A DNA stretch of 57,176 nt from DATGLE01 sp035294325 (GCA_035294325.1 DATGLE010000050.1:1-57176); one strand, 5' to 3'; positions 1 to 8,838 are shown, counted from the first letter of the stretch. The notes: a model not told the origin generated them from the letters alone. Translations and numbers: made by a program.

Positions 1-276
1 AAGATAGCCCCGGCCCTGGGCGACTATTACCTTGCGCGGACCGGCTTCAAGTCGCAGCAGACGGATCAGCCCGAAGATCCGCAGCGTCCCAACAATCTCT
101 GGGAGCCAGTCGACGAGCATAAAGATCACGGTGCGCATGGCGCCTTTGATGACCGCGCGAAGGAGAGCAGCTGGGAGTTGTGGGCGGACATGCACCGCCG
201 CGCGCTGCTCATAGCTGGCGCCGGCGTGCTGGGCCTGGTCGGCGCCGGCGCTATCCTGGCCCGCAAAGTTCTCTAA
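1..276 (+). CDS. SDR family oxidoreductase, C-terminal fragment
   Basis: The window opens inside this gene; frame 1 is open from the first base to a TAA at 274-276 (91 residues visible). The tail contains NNLWEPVDEHKDHGAHGAFD, followed by a segment starting SSWELWADMHRR and a hydrophobic C-terminal helix rich in Gly and Ala (about residues 70-87). This tail is characteristic of a group of roughly 350-residue short-chain dehydrogenases with a C-terminal membrane-like anchor. The Rossmann core and the catalytic Ser-Tyr-Lys lie upstream of the window, so cofactor and substrate cannot be read. The family call rests on recognising the tail. It is followed by a repeat-filled intergenic region, not by an operon partner. 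Confidence 0.72.
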   Translation, partial: KIAPALGDYYLARTGFKSQQTDQPEDPQRPNNLWEPVDEHKDHGAHGAFDDRAKESSWELWADMHRRALLIAGAGVLGLVGAGAILARKVL

Positions 277-325
277 CAGATAGGTCTGCTGCTCTGCGAC
301 CTCGCCACTCTGGCCGGGCCTTCGC

Positions 326-612
326 GCGGCTCTGCCGCCCCAGAGGGAGGGAAGTTGAAGTGTGAAACAGCGGCGACGAGCCTGTTTCGCACTCCACCCA
401 ACATCCCCCGTGCGGCTCTGCCCTACCAGGGGGAGGGAAGTTGAAGTGTGGAACAGCGGCGACGAGCCTGTTTGAGACTACAACCAAACACCGTTCGTGC
501 GGCTCTGCCCTACCAGGGGATGGGAAGTTGAAGTGTGGAACAGCGGCGACGAGCCTGTTTCGCACCCCACCCAACATCCCCCGCGCGGCTCTGCCGCCCC
601 AGGGGGGGAAGT
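326..612. repeat. Tandem array of an ~86-bp unit (3 copies plus a partial fourth)
   Basis: The motif GCGGCTCTGCC recurs at 326, 412, 499 and 585, giving periods of 86, 87 and 86 bp. Each full unit also carries GGGAAGTTGAAGTGTG and an imperfect hairpin built from GAACAG or GAAACAG and CTGTTT around CGGCGACGAG. GCGGC-TCT-GCCGC in the first and fourth units is itself a short hairpin. The fourth copy runs directly into the long palindrome at 606-660. Open frames exist across the array on both strands, but they only reflect repeat translation. Confidence 0.9.
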
Positions 613-686
613 TGTTATGTTGGAAATGCGCTGCGCGCATTTCCAACATAACAACTTCCCATCCGGCGAGCGCCGCAGGCGCTCGC
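606..686 (+). repeat. Composite palindrome element A (long hairpin plus short GCA-loop hairpin)
   Basis: Positions 606-631 and 635-660 form a perfect 26-bp stem with the three-base loop TGC; the apex reads ATGCGC-TGC-GCGCAT. Five bases later, 666-674 and 678-686 form a perfect 9-bp stem with loop GCA. The element ends 30 bp before the start of the downstream SDR gene, and the tail after it (AGTAAAATTAAGAAAGG) includes a plausible ribosome-binding site. So it would lie in the 5' UTR of that gene if transcription comes from upstream. It belongs to the family also seen at 20460, 21508, 45074, 47589 and 51481. Confidence 0.9.
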
Positions 687-716
687 GAGTAAAATTAAGA
701 AAGGATACAGCTTTTT

Positions 717-1487
717 ATGGGACAATTAGATCAAAAAGTTGCCATCATCACCGGAGCCGATAGCGGCATTGGCAGAGCCATCGCCCTCCTCTTTGCCAGC
801 GAAGGAGCATCGGTAGTCGTAAATTTCGCGCATGCACGCGACAAGGCTGAACAGGTGCAGCAGCTCATCGAGCAGAAGGGCGGCAAGTCCCTCGTCATCC
901 AGGCCGACGTATCGCAGTATCAGCAGGCAATGGGCCTGATACAGCAAACAGTCGAGCGCTTTAACCGCCTGGACATTATGGTCAACAACGCCGGGATGGA
1001 GATCCACAGCCCGTTTCTCGATGTCAGCGAGGAGCAGTATGATCGCGTCCTCGGCGTCGATCTCAAGGGACCGTTCTTCTGCGCGCAGGCCGCCGCGCGC
1101 GAGATGGTCAGGCGCAAGACGCCCGGACGCATTATCAACATCTCCTCGGTGCATGAAGACCTGGCTATGCCGCAGAACGTCCCCTACTGCTGCGCGAAGG
1201 GCGGACTGCGCATGATGACGCGCACGATAGCTCTGGAACTGGCTCCTCACAACATTACCGTCAATAACATCGCCCCCGGCGCCGTTGATACTCCCATCGA
1301 CGCCGATGTCAAGGCCGACCCGGAGAAGATGGCCGCGCTGCTCGGCGAGATCCCTCTGCGGCGTATGGGCCAGCCGGAAGAGATCGCGAAGCTCGCGCTC
1401 TACCTTGCCTCAGATGCCTCCGCCTATGTGACCGGCTCGACCTATGTTATCGATGGCGGTCTGATGATTAATACCGGAGCGTTGTAA
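717..1487 (+). CDS. SDR family oxidoreductase (glucose 1-dehydrogenase-like)
   Basis: This is a 256-residue classical short-chain dehydrogenase. The NAD(P)-binding motif TGADSGIG is near residue 14, the NNAG motif near 90, the catalytic Ser in NISSVHED and the YxxxK pair in PYCCAKGG. The C-terminal part has the usual PLRRMGQPEEIAKLALYLAS and YVTGSTYVIDGG signatures. The length is typical. Such enzymes oxidise a secondary alcohol or sugar hydroxyl in the cytoplasm; the closest textbook members are glucose 1-dehydrogenases, but substrate cannot be assigned from sequence alone. The ATG at 717 is preceded by AAGAAAGG. The next gene begins 12 bp downstream on the same strand, suggesting co-transcription with the glycosidase and a role in sugar metabolism. 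Confidence 0.9.
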   Translation: MGQLDQKVAIITGADSGIGRAIALLFASEGASVVVNFAHARDKAEQVQQLIEQKGGKSLVIQADVSQYQQAMGLIQQTVERFNRLDIMVNNAGMEIHSPFLDVSEEQYDRVLGVDLKGPFFCAQAAAREMVRRKTPGRIINISSVHEDLAMPQNVPYCCAKGGLRMMTRTIALELAPHNITVNNIAPGAVDTPIDADVKADPEKMAALLGEIPLRRMGQPEEIAKLALYLASDASAYVTGSTYVIDGGLMINTGAL

Positions 1488-1499
1488 AGAGGCAGATCT

Positions 1500-3722
1500 A
1501 TGACCGTCGAGATAAAAGTAGGCCCACCGGTAATCACGATCAGCCAGGGCCGCACCTTCATGGTTACGACGCAGGCCGGCGAGATATTGCCCAACAGCGA
1601 TCAGGGTGTCTACGCCATCGATACGCGCTTCGTAAGCTTCTACCGGATATACATCAATCGTGTACCCTTGAACGTGGTTAACTCCAGCCAGCTCGTTTTC
1701 TACGCCTCGCGTTTTCACCTTGTCAACGCCGGGATCAATACCGAGGGAGGAGAGCTTGAAGCCAGTACCATTGGCCTGACGCTTGACCGCACGGTGAGCG
1801 AGGGCATTCACGAAGAATTTCGAGTCGTAAATTATGCCACAAAACCGGTGCAGTTTTTGCTGGAGATATCGCTGCGCTCCGATTTCGCCGATATCTTCGA
1901 GGTGAAAACGAAACACCTGGTGCAGCGCGGCAGGTCGCGTACAGACTGGGATGATAAAAAGCAGCAACTGACCACCGCTTACGACCATAAAGATTTCCAC
2001 CGCGCTACTATCTATCAGATCTTCGCTAATGACACTCAGATTGGCTACGCGAATGGACGCATCTTTTTCGAAATTGCCCTTGATGTGGGGCAGGATTGGC
2101 ATGCATGCGGCGATCTTATTCTTGAGCATGGGCAGCATGTCAAACGCCCCGGCCCCGGAGCGTGCAGTTTCGGCAGCAGGGGTACGGCTTCCTCGGGTGC
2201 AGCGCCATCGCCCGGCCAGGAGCCAAAGAGTAACTTCGATGCGCGGCAGGCGCGCTGGCAGGCGCGTACTACCGGCATTACCACACCGGATAACAATCTC
2301 TATCGTATGTACCGGCAGGCGGTAGACGATATGGGCGCGCTGCGCATCTATGACCTCGACGTGTCGGACGAGGCGTGGGTTCCCGCCGCCGGTGTACCCT
2401 GGTTCGTCACCCTGTTTGGCCGCGACAGCCTGACCGTCGCGCTGCAAAATATGTCGGTCTCGCCCGGCTTCGCGCGTGGAGCGCTCAAACGCCTCTCCGA
2501 GTACCAGGCGAAGGAGCGTGATGACTGGCGGGACGCTCAACCCGGCAAGATCCTGCACGAAATTCGCTTCGGCGAGCTTGCGCACTTCCATAAGGTCCCT
2601 TTTACGCCCTATTACGGCACCGCCGATGCGACAATCCTCTTTCTGATCCTGCTCTCCGAGACCTATCGCTGGACCAGCGATGTCGGTCTGCTCAAGGAGT
2701 ATCACGATGTCGCCGTACACTGCCTCGACTGGATCGACCATTACGGCGATCTGGATGGAGATGGGTTTCAGGAGTACAAAACCTTCTCTTCGCCTGGCTA
2801 CAATAATATGGGTTGGAAGGATGCGAGCGATGCCGTTGTCTATGCCGATGGCAGCCAGATGAAGCAGCCCAAAGGTCTCTGCGAGCTGCAAGGCTACGTA
2901 TATGATGCGAAGACGCGCATGGCCGAGGTTTTTCAGGTTCTGGGCGATGGCAGGCGGGCGCAGGCGCTCTTGCAGCAGGCTGAAACGTTGAAACGCAGGT
3001 TCAATGAGGTCTTCTGGATGGAGGAAGAGGGCTGTTATGCCTTTGGCCTCGATCCCGACAAGAAGCTGATTACCTCGATTGCCTCGAACGCCGGGCAATG
3101 CCTCTGGAGTGGAATCGCTGATAAGGATAAGGCGAGGCGCACGGCGCAGCGACTCTTGCAGGATGATATGTGGTGCGGGTGGGGTATCCGCACGCTCTCC
3201 AGTAAGAATCCCGCATACAATCCTTTCTCCTATCAGCGAGGATCGGTCTGGCCGCATGATAACGGGATTATCGCGGCGGGCTTCAAGCGCTATGATCTTG
3301 TGGACGAGGCGAACAAAGTGATCCGTGGAATGTTTGACGCCATCGAGCGCTTTGATTCGTATCGGCCTCCCGAGGTCTTCGCCGGTCTGCAACGCATAGG
3401 TGAAGCGGATTTTCCGGCGCTCTATCCCGGCGGCGCCAACATTCCCCAGGCGTGGGCTACGGGCAGCATTTTCCATATGGTGCAGACCATACTCGGTTTG
3501 CGGGCCGATGCGCCCCGCGGGCGTCTCTACGTTCGGCCCACGCTGCCAGAATGGCTGCCTTCCATCGAACTTCACCGCCTGCATGTCGGCCCTTGCTCCC
3601 TCGTGCTGCGCTTCTGGCGCGAAGGGAAAAACTCGCGCTGGGAGGTGCGCAGCGTGACCGCTGACAAGGATGTGGACAAAAAGGACTACATTCAGGTTGA
3701 GGAGGATACACCGCAGTACTGA
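1500..3722 (+). CDS. Glycogen-debranching-type amylo-alpha-1,6-glucosidase family protein
   Basis: The 740-residue protein has an N-terminal beta domain of the glycogen-debranching N-terminal type (about residues 10-230; note TFMVTTQAGEILPNSDQGVY and DTRFVSFYRIYIN). An (alpha/alpha)6-barrel catalytic region follows, with AGVPWFVTLFGRDSLTVALQ near residue 300, DGDGFQEY near 420 and RGSVWPHDNGIIAAGF near 580. These match the MGH1/GDE glycosidases that hydrolyse alpha-glucosidic linkages in glycogen-like or trehalose-like glucans. A less conserved, glycine- and serine-rich stretch (about residues 217-245) separates the domains. There is no signal peptide, so it should act in the cytoplasm. It starts 12 bp after the SDR gene and is closed by a strong inverted repeat. 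The exact glucan substrate is not determinable. Confidence 0.88.
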   Translation: MTVEIKVGPPVITISQGRTFMVTTQAGEILPNSDQGVYAIDTRFVSFYRIYINRVPLNVVNSSQLVFYASRFHLVNAGINTEGGELEASTIGLTLDRTVSEGIHEEFRVVNYATKPVQFLLEISLRSDFADIFEVKTKHLVQRGRSRTDWDDKKQQLTTAYDHKDFHRATIYQIFANDTQIGYANGRIFFEIALDVGQDWHACGDLILEHGQHVKRPGPGACSFGSRGTASSGAAPSPGQEPKSNFDARQARWQARTTGITTPDNNLYRMYRQAVDDMGALRIYDLDVSDEAWVPAAGVPWFVTLFGRDSLTVALQNMSVSPGFARGALKRLSEYQAKERDDWRDAQPGKILHEIRFGELAHFHKVPFTPYYGTADATILFLILLSETYRWTSDVGLLKEYHDVAVHCLDWIDHYGDLDGDGFQEYKTFSSPGYNNMGWKDASDAVVYADGSQMKQPKGLCELQGYVYDAKTRMAEVFQVLGDGRRAQALLQQAETLKRRFNEVFWMEEEGCYAFGLDPDKKLITSIASNAGQCLWSGIADKDKARRTAQRLLQDDMWCGWGIRTLSSKNPAYNPFSYQRGSVWPHDNGIIAAGFKRYDLVDEANKVIRGMFDAIERFDSYRPPEVFAGLQRIGEADFPALYPGGANIPQAWATGSIFHMVQTILGLRADAPRGRLYVRPTLPEWLPSIELHRLHVGPCSLVLRFWREGKNSRWEVRSVTADKDVDKKDYIQVEEDTPQY

Positions 3723-3734
3723 CAGCTAAAAAGG

Positions 3735-3770
3735 GTTCGGCCAGATCACGACACTCTGATCTGGCCGAAC
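3735..3770. terminator. Bidirectional terminator-like hairpin
   Basis: GTTCGGCCAGATCA at 3735-3748 pairs perfectly with TGATCTGGCCGAAC at 3757-3770 (14 bp, 8-base loop). It lies between the convergent genes ending at 3722 (+) and 3839 (-). AAAAAGG precedes it, giving a short T-run on the minus strand; no T-run follows on the plus strand. Confidence 0.75.
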
Positions 3771-3838
3771 GTGCCTGAGAAAGCCTGGATGCCTGGTCTG
3801 TTCTTTACAGCCCTCCTTTCTAGCTTATCGCCATAAAG

Positions 3839-5929
3839 CTACTGCTGCTGTCCGGTTGTAGGAGTTTGTCCGGTTGTAGGAGTTTGTCCGGTTGTAGGAG
3901 TCTGTCCCGTGGTGGGAGTTGTTTGCCCATTGACCGGCGTTTGCCCGTTAGCGGGCGTCTGCTGCGCAGGCTGCTGACCCGCCGGACAGGTGATATTCAC
4001 AGTATTGGTAGCGGTATCGAGCATGAGCGAGCAGGTCTGACGATTGATAGTGGCCGTGCCATTGCAGCCTGGCACAACTGTCCTGTTGTTAATCACGCAG
4101 TTCAGTTGCCCGTTGGCGGCGCCCTGCTGTCCGCCGCGCCCGAAGTTGCGCCGGTTGCAATTGATGTTGACGGTGGTTGCGTTGTTGTTCAGCGCGAGTG
4201 TGCAGTTACGACCATTGATGGTGGTCGTGCCCGTGCAGCCGGCTACCGCCGTGCCGTTCACCGAGCAGTTCACCTGGGCGTTGCCGGTTCCCGTGCCGGT
4301 CCCGGTAGTCGCGGTAGGCGTAGTATTGCCCGTGCCGGTCCCGGTAGTGGCGCCGTTCACATTGAAGGTCGCACCAATCGCCACACCGTTGCCGTCGGTC
4401 TGGAGGGTAACGGGGTTGGCAATGCCTGTGAGTTGCTGGCAGTTCAGGTTGGTCCAACTGGCGTTCATACGTGCGGCCAGGAAGGTGAAGAGGTTATTTC
4501 CTGTTGCCGCCGCCGGCGTTGGAGCGTTCTGGAGAATATTCATATCGGCCTGTAGGCGGGCTGGCCCGACGTTGAGGAGATTCTTGCAGTACGTTGCGCC
4601 GTTGCCATCATCTCCGAAGAGACTGCCAAAGCCGAAGCCGCGCTGATTGAAAGCGCTCTGCTGGTTGAAGGCATTCTGCCGGGTAGTAGCAGCCTGGCTA
4701 ACGTTGGCGGTCATCTGGTTAGGATTAGCGGCAGCCTGATTCCCGGTGGCCGCGGTTTGATTGGCAGTAGCAGCCGCGTTGGGATTAGCTACGACCTGCT
4801 GAGCCTGGGTCTGAGCCTGGGTAGCCATAGCTGTAGCCTGGTTGGCGTTGCCCTGATTCGCATTGGCCGCAGCTCGCGCGTTGGCCCCGAAGCCAAAGGA
4901 GGGGATGAGTCCCTGGTCGACGCCCAGGCGATAGAGGTCAGTTTTGAGCACGCTGGTTTGCCCGTTCACCTGTGCCATTGGATCATTTACAGGTACCAGA
5001 GCAATCGGAGCCTGTTGGTCGGCAGCAGCCTGCAACTCGTTAAGAGGCAGAGCCGGTACCATATTGCCGTTATCGGCCAGGTCAGGAGCCATCCACGGCG
5101 TGCAGCCGAGCGCTGGATCGACAAAAGCGGCGAGCAGTCCCTCATCACTGCCATTGCTTAGCTTCGTCGCATTTGGCATGGCGGCAGCGTTTGCCGCGGT
5201 AGCCTGGGCGGTCTGCCCATTAGCATTGACCAGATAGGAAGTCGTCAAGTTATCGCTCTGGTCCTGGTCGATCAGGCCGAAGTCGCGCGTGCTCATGCAC
5301 GTTTTGCCATCGGTCCCCGTTCCCAGTGCGGGCACATGTAAGCGGCCAAGACGGATTTCAAAGTTAGCGACGGCGAAGAAGAGAGGAGCGTTACAGTAGG
5401 CGAATTGTCCGAAGATAGATCCCTGGGTGCCATTCACGCACCTGCCCTGCTGCAAGCTGCCGTTGGTGCCCTGGAGCGTGAGGTTGTTGCCATTGAAGCC
5501 GAACCAGAGAGCGACAACAGCATTCGGAGGTAATTGTGGAGGCGTCGGCGCTACAGCCGGCTGTGTTCCCTGATCGACTACCACTGGATTATAAATGGAG
5601 ATCTGGCCGGTGGCAGGATCGATAACCGCGCCCTGAACGAAGGCCGTCTGATTGATGTTTGCCTCGTTGCATGGCCCGTTGGCCGGATCGGTGGCAACCA
5701 GTTGATAGGGCGTCGCCAGGCCCTGAGCGCTGAGCGGGTTAGCAGGCACGATCAAGGTACAGTTGGGATTGGCATCCGCCGCATGTGAGCTTCTCAAGTG
5801 CGGCAATACGAAGAATACCGTGCCTGCAACCAGGGCCACGAGTACAGGCACGCTCACCCCCACGAGCATGAGCGGTGATAGACGTTTGCCTCGTGATCGT
5901 CTTGATAGAGGCATTCGCTGTTTGAACAT
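3839..5929 (-). CDS. Membrane-anchored N/Q/T-rich extracellular protein with Cys modules
   Basis: I do not recognise a named family. The 696-residue protein starts with a basic stretch (RRSRGKR) and one hydrophobic segment (about residues 20-45), so it is probably signal-anchored with the rest outside the cell. Residues 50-330 are a moderately complex region with several Cys. Residues about 345-430 are low complexity, rich in Ala, Asn, Gln and Thr. Two modules at 555-591 and 611-648 share a four-Cys spacing of about C-x9/10-C-x10-C-x14-C and the words NC.(V)N and TINxxxC. The C-terminus is four copies of TPTTGQ. The start has an AGGGGAAG ribosome-binding site. A structural or adhesive surface role is inference. 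It lies beside a Ser/Thr kinase on the same strand, but 333 bp away. Confidence 0.7.
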   Translation of the reverse strand: MFKQRMPLSRRSRGKRLSPLMLVGVSVPVLVALVAGTVFFVLPHLRSSHAADANPNCTLIVPANPLSAQGLATPYQLVATDPANGPCNEANINQTAFVQGAVIDPATGQISIYNPVVVDQGTQPAVAPTPPQLPPNAVVALWFGFNGNNLTLQGTNGSLQQGRCVNGTQGSIFGQFAYCNAPLFFAVANFEIRLGRLHVPALGTGTDGKTCMSTRDFGLIDQDQSDNLTTSYLVNANGQTAQATAANAAAMPNATKLSNGSDEGLLAAFVDPALGCTPWMAPDLADNGNMVPALPLNELQAAADQQAPIALVPVNDPMAQVNGQTSVLKTDLYRLGVDQGLIPSFGFGANARAAANANQGNANQATAMATQAQTQAQQVVANPNAAATANQTAATGNQAAANPNQMTANVSQAATTRQNAFNQQSAFNQRGFGFGSLFGDDGNGATYCKNLLNVGPARLQADMNILQNAPTPAAATGNNLFTFLAARMNASWTNLNCQQLTGIANPVTLQTDGNGVAIGATFNVNGATTGTGTGNTTPTATTGTGTGTGNAQVNCSVNGTAVAGCTGTTTINGRNCTLALNNNATTVNINCNRRNFGRGGQQGAANGQLNCVINNRTVVPGCNGTATINRQTCSLMLDTATNTVNITCPAGQQPAQQTPANGQTPVNGQTTPTTGQTPTTGQTPTTGQTPTTGQQQ

Positions 5930-6262
5930 CTCTAGAATCTTCCCCTTTCATATGTGTCGTCGTCTGCTCAACAGGAGCAGCGAATAAGATGTGTAAGGCT
6001 ATATAAATATCTTTGCACCTTACGGCATGGTGTGAAATACTGTGATGCACATTGCATCTTTGGGAACGCCTGATAAAATCCTACCATAAGCCATGATCGC
6101 GCCTGCAAGCAGGTATCATCAAATGATATAAAAGTACCAATATATAATTAAGAAATCTTAACCCTAAATTTCAGGTTATGAAGAAATAGTACCGATTTTG
6201 CGCGTGTATGAAAAAAAAGCACGGCCTTTACGTGAAGGAACCGGAGGTAGCGAGAGGGGATC
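5930..6262. other. AT-rich intergenic region with weak terminator for the upstream kinase
   Basis: No gene is visible in these 333 bp. On the minus strand a T-run (A8 at 6211-6218 on the plus strand) follows a short hairpin CACG/CGTG at 6220-6234, which could end the kinase transcript. The part nearest the minus-strand gene start at 5929 should hold its promoter; I could not pick a convincing -35/-10 pair. Confidence 0.45.
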
Positions 6263-7174
6263 TTAGAGGGCCTCTTGAAGGAACGGCAGCGGTGACATAA
6301 ACTGGCGCCCGGGTTTTCGCTGCGCTTTGCGCCCGGGTACAAGTGCCAGCGGTTTGTCAATAGCCTGGCACAAGGCATCCGCGAAAGCGCTTATATCCGT
6401 ATAACGTTCTTCTGGATTTTTTGTCAGGGCGCGTAGTACCACCTGCTCGACTCTCGCCGGGAGGGAGGGATTCTTTTCGCGCAGAGAAGGAGGTGCGGTG
6501 TAGAGATGCTGGTGGACGATCTCGTCGAAGGAGCCGGAGAAGGGCCAGTCGCCGCAGAGCCATTCATAAACGACGATGCCCAGTGAATACTGGTCGCTGC
6601 TCCTGCGGGGCTTGCCCATAAGCTGCTCGGGGGCGGAGTAGGGTACCGTGCCTTCAAAATCGTGAAAGCCCGGGTCCAGTGGATCGAGGCTCTGGGAGAC
6701 CACAGCGATGCCGAAATCGCTCAGCATAATCTCACCGTTTGTTCCCAGCAGCATATTGTGGGGTTTGACATCGCGGTGGATAAGTTTGTGCTCATGGATG
6801 TACCGCAGGGCGGAGGCGACCTGCTTGACGTAGGTGACAACCGTCTCCGGTGGAACGAGCGTGCCCCGGGGGTGGCGCTGGCGCAGGGTGCCGCCCGGAG
6901 CGAGGTCCATGACCAGGAATGCCACATCGTTCTGTGTGCCGAAATCGTGTACGCGCACGATATTGGGATGTTGCAAGTGGACGAGCACCGATGCCTGCGC
7001 GAGAAACTTCGCCTTGTCGTTCTCCCCGCGCTTTCCGCTCAGTATTTTCACGGCAGCCTGCGTATGGAAGAGTTCGTGCTCACCGAGGTAGATTTCGGAG
7101 AAACTCCCGCGCCCCAGAAGGCGGAGCAAGCGATAGCTGCCAAATTGTTGCCCCTGATAATAGCCGCCGTTCAT
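6263..7174 (-). CDS. Soluble eukaryote-like Ser/Thr protein kinase
   Basis: The 303-residue protein is almost entirely a PknB-type kinase domain. The glycine loop is LLGRGSFSEIYLG (about residues 20-32), the Lys is in AAVKIL, the catalytic loop is HRDVKPHNMLL (about 133-143), the metal-binding DFG is in LSDFGIAV, and an APE-like motif is SAPEQL. All key catalytic residues are present. The C-terminal 30 residues are basic and Pro-rich, with no transmembrane segment or sensor domain, so it should be cytoplasmic. This contrasts with the two membrane kinases at 41.7-45.1 kb. Its substrate is unknown. It is transcribed in the same direction as the surface protein at 3839-5929. Confidence 0.92.
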   Translation of the reverse strand: MNGGYYQGQQFGSYRLLRLLGRGSFSEIYLGEHELFHTQAAVKILSGKRGENDKAKFLAQASVLVHLQHPNIVRVHDFGTQNDVAFLVMDLAPGGTLRQRHPRGTLVPPETVVTYVKQVASALRYIHEHKLIHRDVKPHNMLLGTNGEIMLSDFGIAVVSQSLDPLDPGFHDFEGTVPYSAPEQLMGKPRRSSDQYSLGIVVYEWLCGDWPFSGSFDEIVHQHLYTAPPSLREKNPSLPARVEQVVLRALTKNPEERYTDISAFADALCQAIDKPLALVPGRKAQRKPGRQFMSPLPFLQEAL

Positions 7175-7219
7175 ACACTACTGCTGACTTTCGCTTCCTG
7201 ATATGTGATATATAGTTCC

Positions 7220-7252
7220 AAAACAGACGATATCTACTGGTATCATCTGTTT
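7220..7252. repeat. Hairpin at the right end of the first tnpB element
   Basis: AAAACAGACGATA and TATCATCTGTTTT pair over 13 bp with one wobble position around the loop TCTACTGG. The hairpin starts 9 bp beyond the tnpB stop codon. In IS200/IS605-type elements the right-end hairpin marks the element border and the 3' part of the guide RNA scaffold; that role here is inference. It could equally terminate tnpB. Confidence 0.6.
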
Positions 7253-7260
7253 TGTTTGAT

Positions 7261-8505
7261 TTATACGGCTATGGCTAACCGTAGAGGCTGAACTACATAG
7301 GCCGCTATTCCCTCTGCATTAAATGCATCAGGCTTACGTTTACGGAGCGTGTTATAGGCTCCGTTGACATCGGCACCAAAGATGTGCCCGTCTTTGGTCC
7401 GGTACAATCGTCCTCGTTTGCCGATCCGCTTCCCGCTGAAGGTTGGCTTATCCTCTCGTTTAGGATCATACATTGGGATAGGGTCCAAGTCTAGAAAACT
7501 AGCCTGACTGGTATAACTCTCTTCCTGGACCTCCACCTGGATACCGACGAGCGCCGCCTTGTATGTAAGCATCTCGATAAAGCGCGCATGCGGAACACCC
7601 ACAAAGTTCTGGTTATTGCGCCTGCCCATATTCACTTCCTGTTTCCACAAAGGGTTTTTCCCAATGATGATGGTTCCTATCCCTTGCTCAACGAGGAAGT
7701 CAATAATCCGCTTGCTAGCAGTGTGCAGGTAGTGATTCACACGGCGGTTACGTTTCGTAGTAATCCGCTCCATTTGTCGCGTTACACGGCCTCGTTCCTT
7801 TTTAGGAAGCGCGTTTACTAATTCCTTCATGCGTTTGTTGTACCACTGGTTCCACGCCTTGAGCGGACGACCATTAACCAGTCTGGGCACAAAGCCCGCA
7901 CGGTTTGAAGCTATCGCCGCTAAATTCGTGACTCCTAGATCGATGCCTACGCAGAAGGTCGGATCGACATTGGCTTGAACCGGTTCTTTTTCGTATATTA
8001 TCTCCACTGTATAATAGCTGTTACGAGGCACAATGCGCACCTCGCAAATACTGTCGGGGTGCTGCTTAGTTTGCACCTGAATAGGAAGCTGTGATGGTTG
8101 GATAACGCCTTGCCGCAGTGCTGTTTTACTTAATGCCTGGAGAGTATAGACCAAAAGATATCGCCCTTCGGTCTTGTGCTTGTACTTTGGGAGGCGTGGG
8201 CGCTCTAAAAACTTGGAGGGATTTTCTTTGTAGGCTTTGAGAGCCTTAAAGAAGCTTGTCCAGTTGGCATGCAGCTTCTTAAGAACCTGCTGTGACACCT
8301 TACGCGGGAGTGCCTGATAGGCTTCGTGCTGCTGCATACGTTTGTCCATCTTCTTGTAGTTGAGATACTTCTTCTCAAAGATAAAGGACTGACGTACTAT
8401 ATAGAGCGCTGCATTATACAGGTTCTTGGCCTTGAAGGCAGTCGCATCGATCACAGCAAAGCGTGGATCAGTGCGCCCGATCACGTGCTGCTCAACCAGT
8501 TGCAT
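7261..8505 (-). CDS. tnpB: TnpB-family RNA-guided nuclease homologue, zinc-finger-less branch
   Basis: The 414-residue protein is recognisable as TnpB/OrfB of IS605-type elements. The RuvC-I aspartate is D189 in GIDLG and the RuvC-III aspartate is D379 in GADVNGAYN. At the usual RuvC-II position the sequence reads TIIIGKNPLWKQ (279-289), with Gly where the catalytic Glu normally sits. A pair of Glu occurs downstream in EESYTSQAS (E328/E329). The CxxC pairs of the zinc finger are absent, and the segment YDPKREDKPTFSGKRIGKRG replaces it. This layout is a known branch of TnpB relatives in which an alternative glutamate is thought to replace the canonical one. An AAGGAAGG site precedes the ATG. 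A 98-residue gene lies 36 bp upstream. No tnpA is present. Confidence 0.88.
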   Translation of the reverse strand: MQLVEQHVIGRTDPRFAVIDATAFKAKNLYNAALYIVRQSFIFEKKYLNYKKMDKRMQQHEAYQALPRKVSQQVLKKLHANWTSFFKALKAYKENPSKFLERPRLPKYKHKTEGRYLLVYTLQALSKTALRQGVIQPSQLPIQVQTKQHPDSICEVRIVPRNSYYTVEIIYEKEPVQANVDPTFCVGIDLGVTNLAAIASNRAGFVPRLVNGRPLKAWNQWYNKRMKELVNALPKKERGRVTRQMERITTKRNRRVNHYLHTASKRIIDFLVEQGIGTIIIGKNPLWKQEVNMGRRNNQNFVGVPHARFIEMLTYKAALVGIQVEVQEESYTSQASFLDLDPIPMYDPKREDKPTFSGKRIGKRGRLYRTKDGHIFGADVNGAYNTLRKRKPDAFNAEGIAAYVVQPLRLAIAV

Positions 8506-8541
8506 GAGGCTACCTTCCTTTCTAATGTATGCTGCACGAAC

Positions 8542-8838
8542 TTAGGGTGCGTAGCTCAGCCCTTTATCAATGGTCCCAACCACAAAGCCCAGATTATAGA
8601 AGTATGAAGAAGGTTCACACCCATACAGATGACAGAGTTTCCTGGAATGCTCTGTAACGCGACGGGTCAGGTTCAACTCAACTTCCTCGATCATCTCCTC
8701 TTCAGTAAGCGGCTCCGGTTCGTAACTGTCGAGGAAGAACTCGTGTCCAGCAGCAAGCCCACGCACAAACTCAGGATGCGCGAGCAAAGCGGAGAGAGAT
8801 AGAACACCGGTTGATACCTGCATCTGGTCTAACATCAT
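8542..8838 (-). CDS. Small acidic protein paired with tnpB
   Basis: I do not recognise this 98-residue protein. It is acidic in the middle (LTEEEMIEEVELNL, about residues 44-57), has Cys at about 69 and 74 in KLCHLYGCEPSSYFYNLGF, and ends GTIDKGLSYAP. It shows no signal peptide or membrane segment. It is co-oriented with tnpB and ends 36 bp before it, so the two are probably one transcript inside the same element. A tnpB accessory role is inference from position only. MMLD start at 8838 is preceded by GAAAGGAAAG on the minus strand, a good ribosome-binding site. Confidence 0.7.
   Translation of the reverse strand: MMLDQMQVSTGVLSLSALLAHPEFVRGLAAGHEFFLDSYEPEPLTEEEMIEEVELNLTRRVTEHSRKLCHLYGCEPSSYFYNLGFVVGTIDKGLSYAP

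Noticed and set aside
326..612. CRISPR array
   Set aside because: The repeated unit is 86 bp with no short unique spacers, there are only about three units, and no cas gene is nearby.
251..649. Minus-strand repetitive frame across the 86-bp array
   Set aside because: Its repeated peptides only translate the tandem DNA repeats.
1410..3584. Long minus-strand open frame opposite the debranching-type glycosidase
   Set aside because: It mirrors codon structure of the real gene, shows no domain, and starts inside the preceding SDR gene's 3' end.
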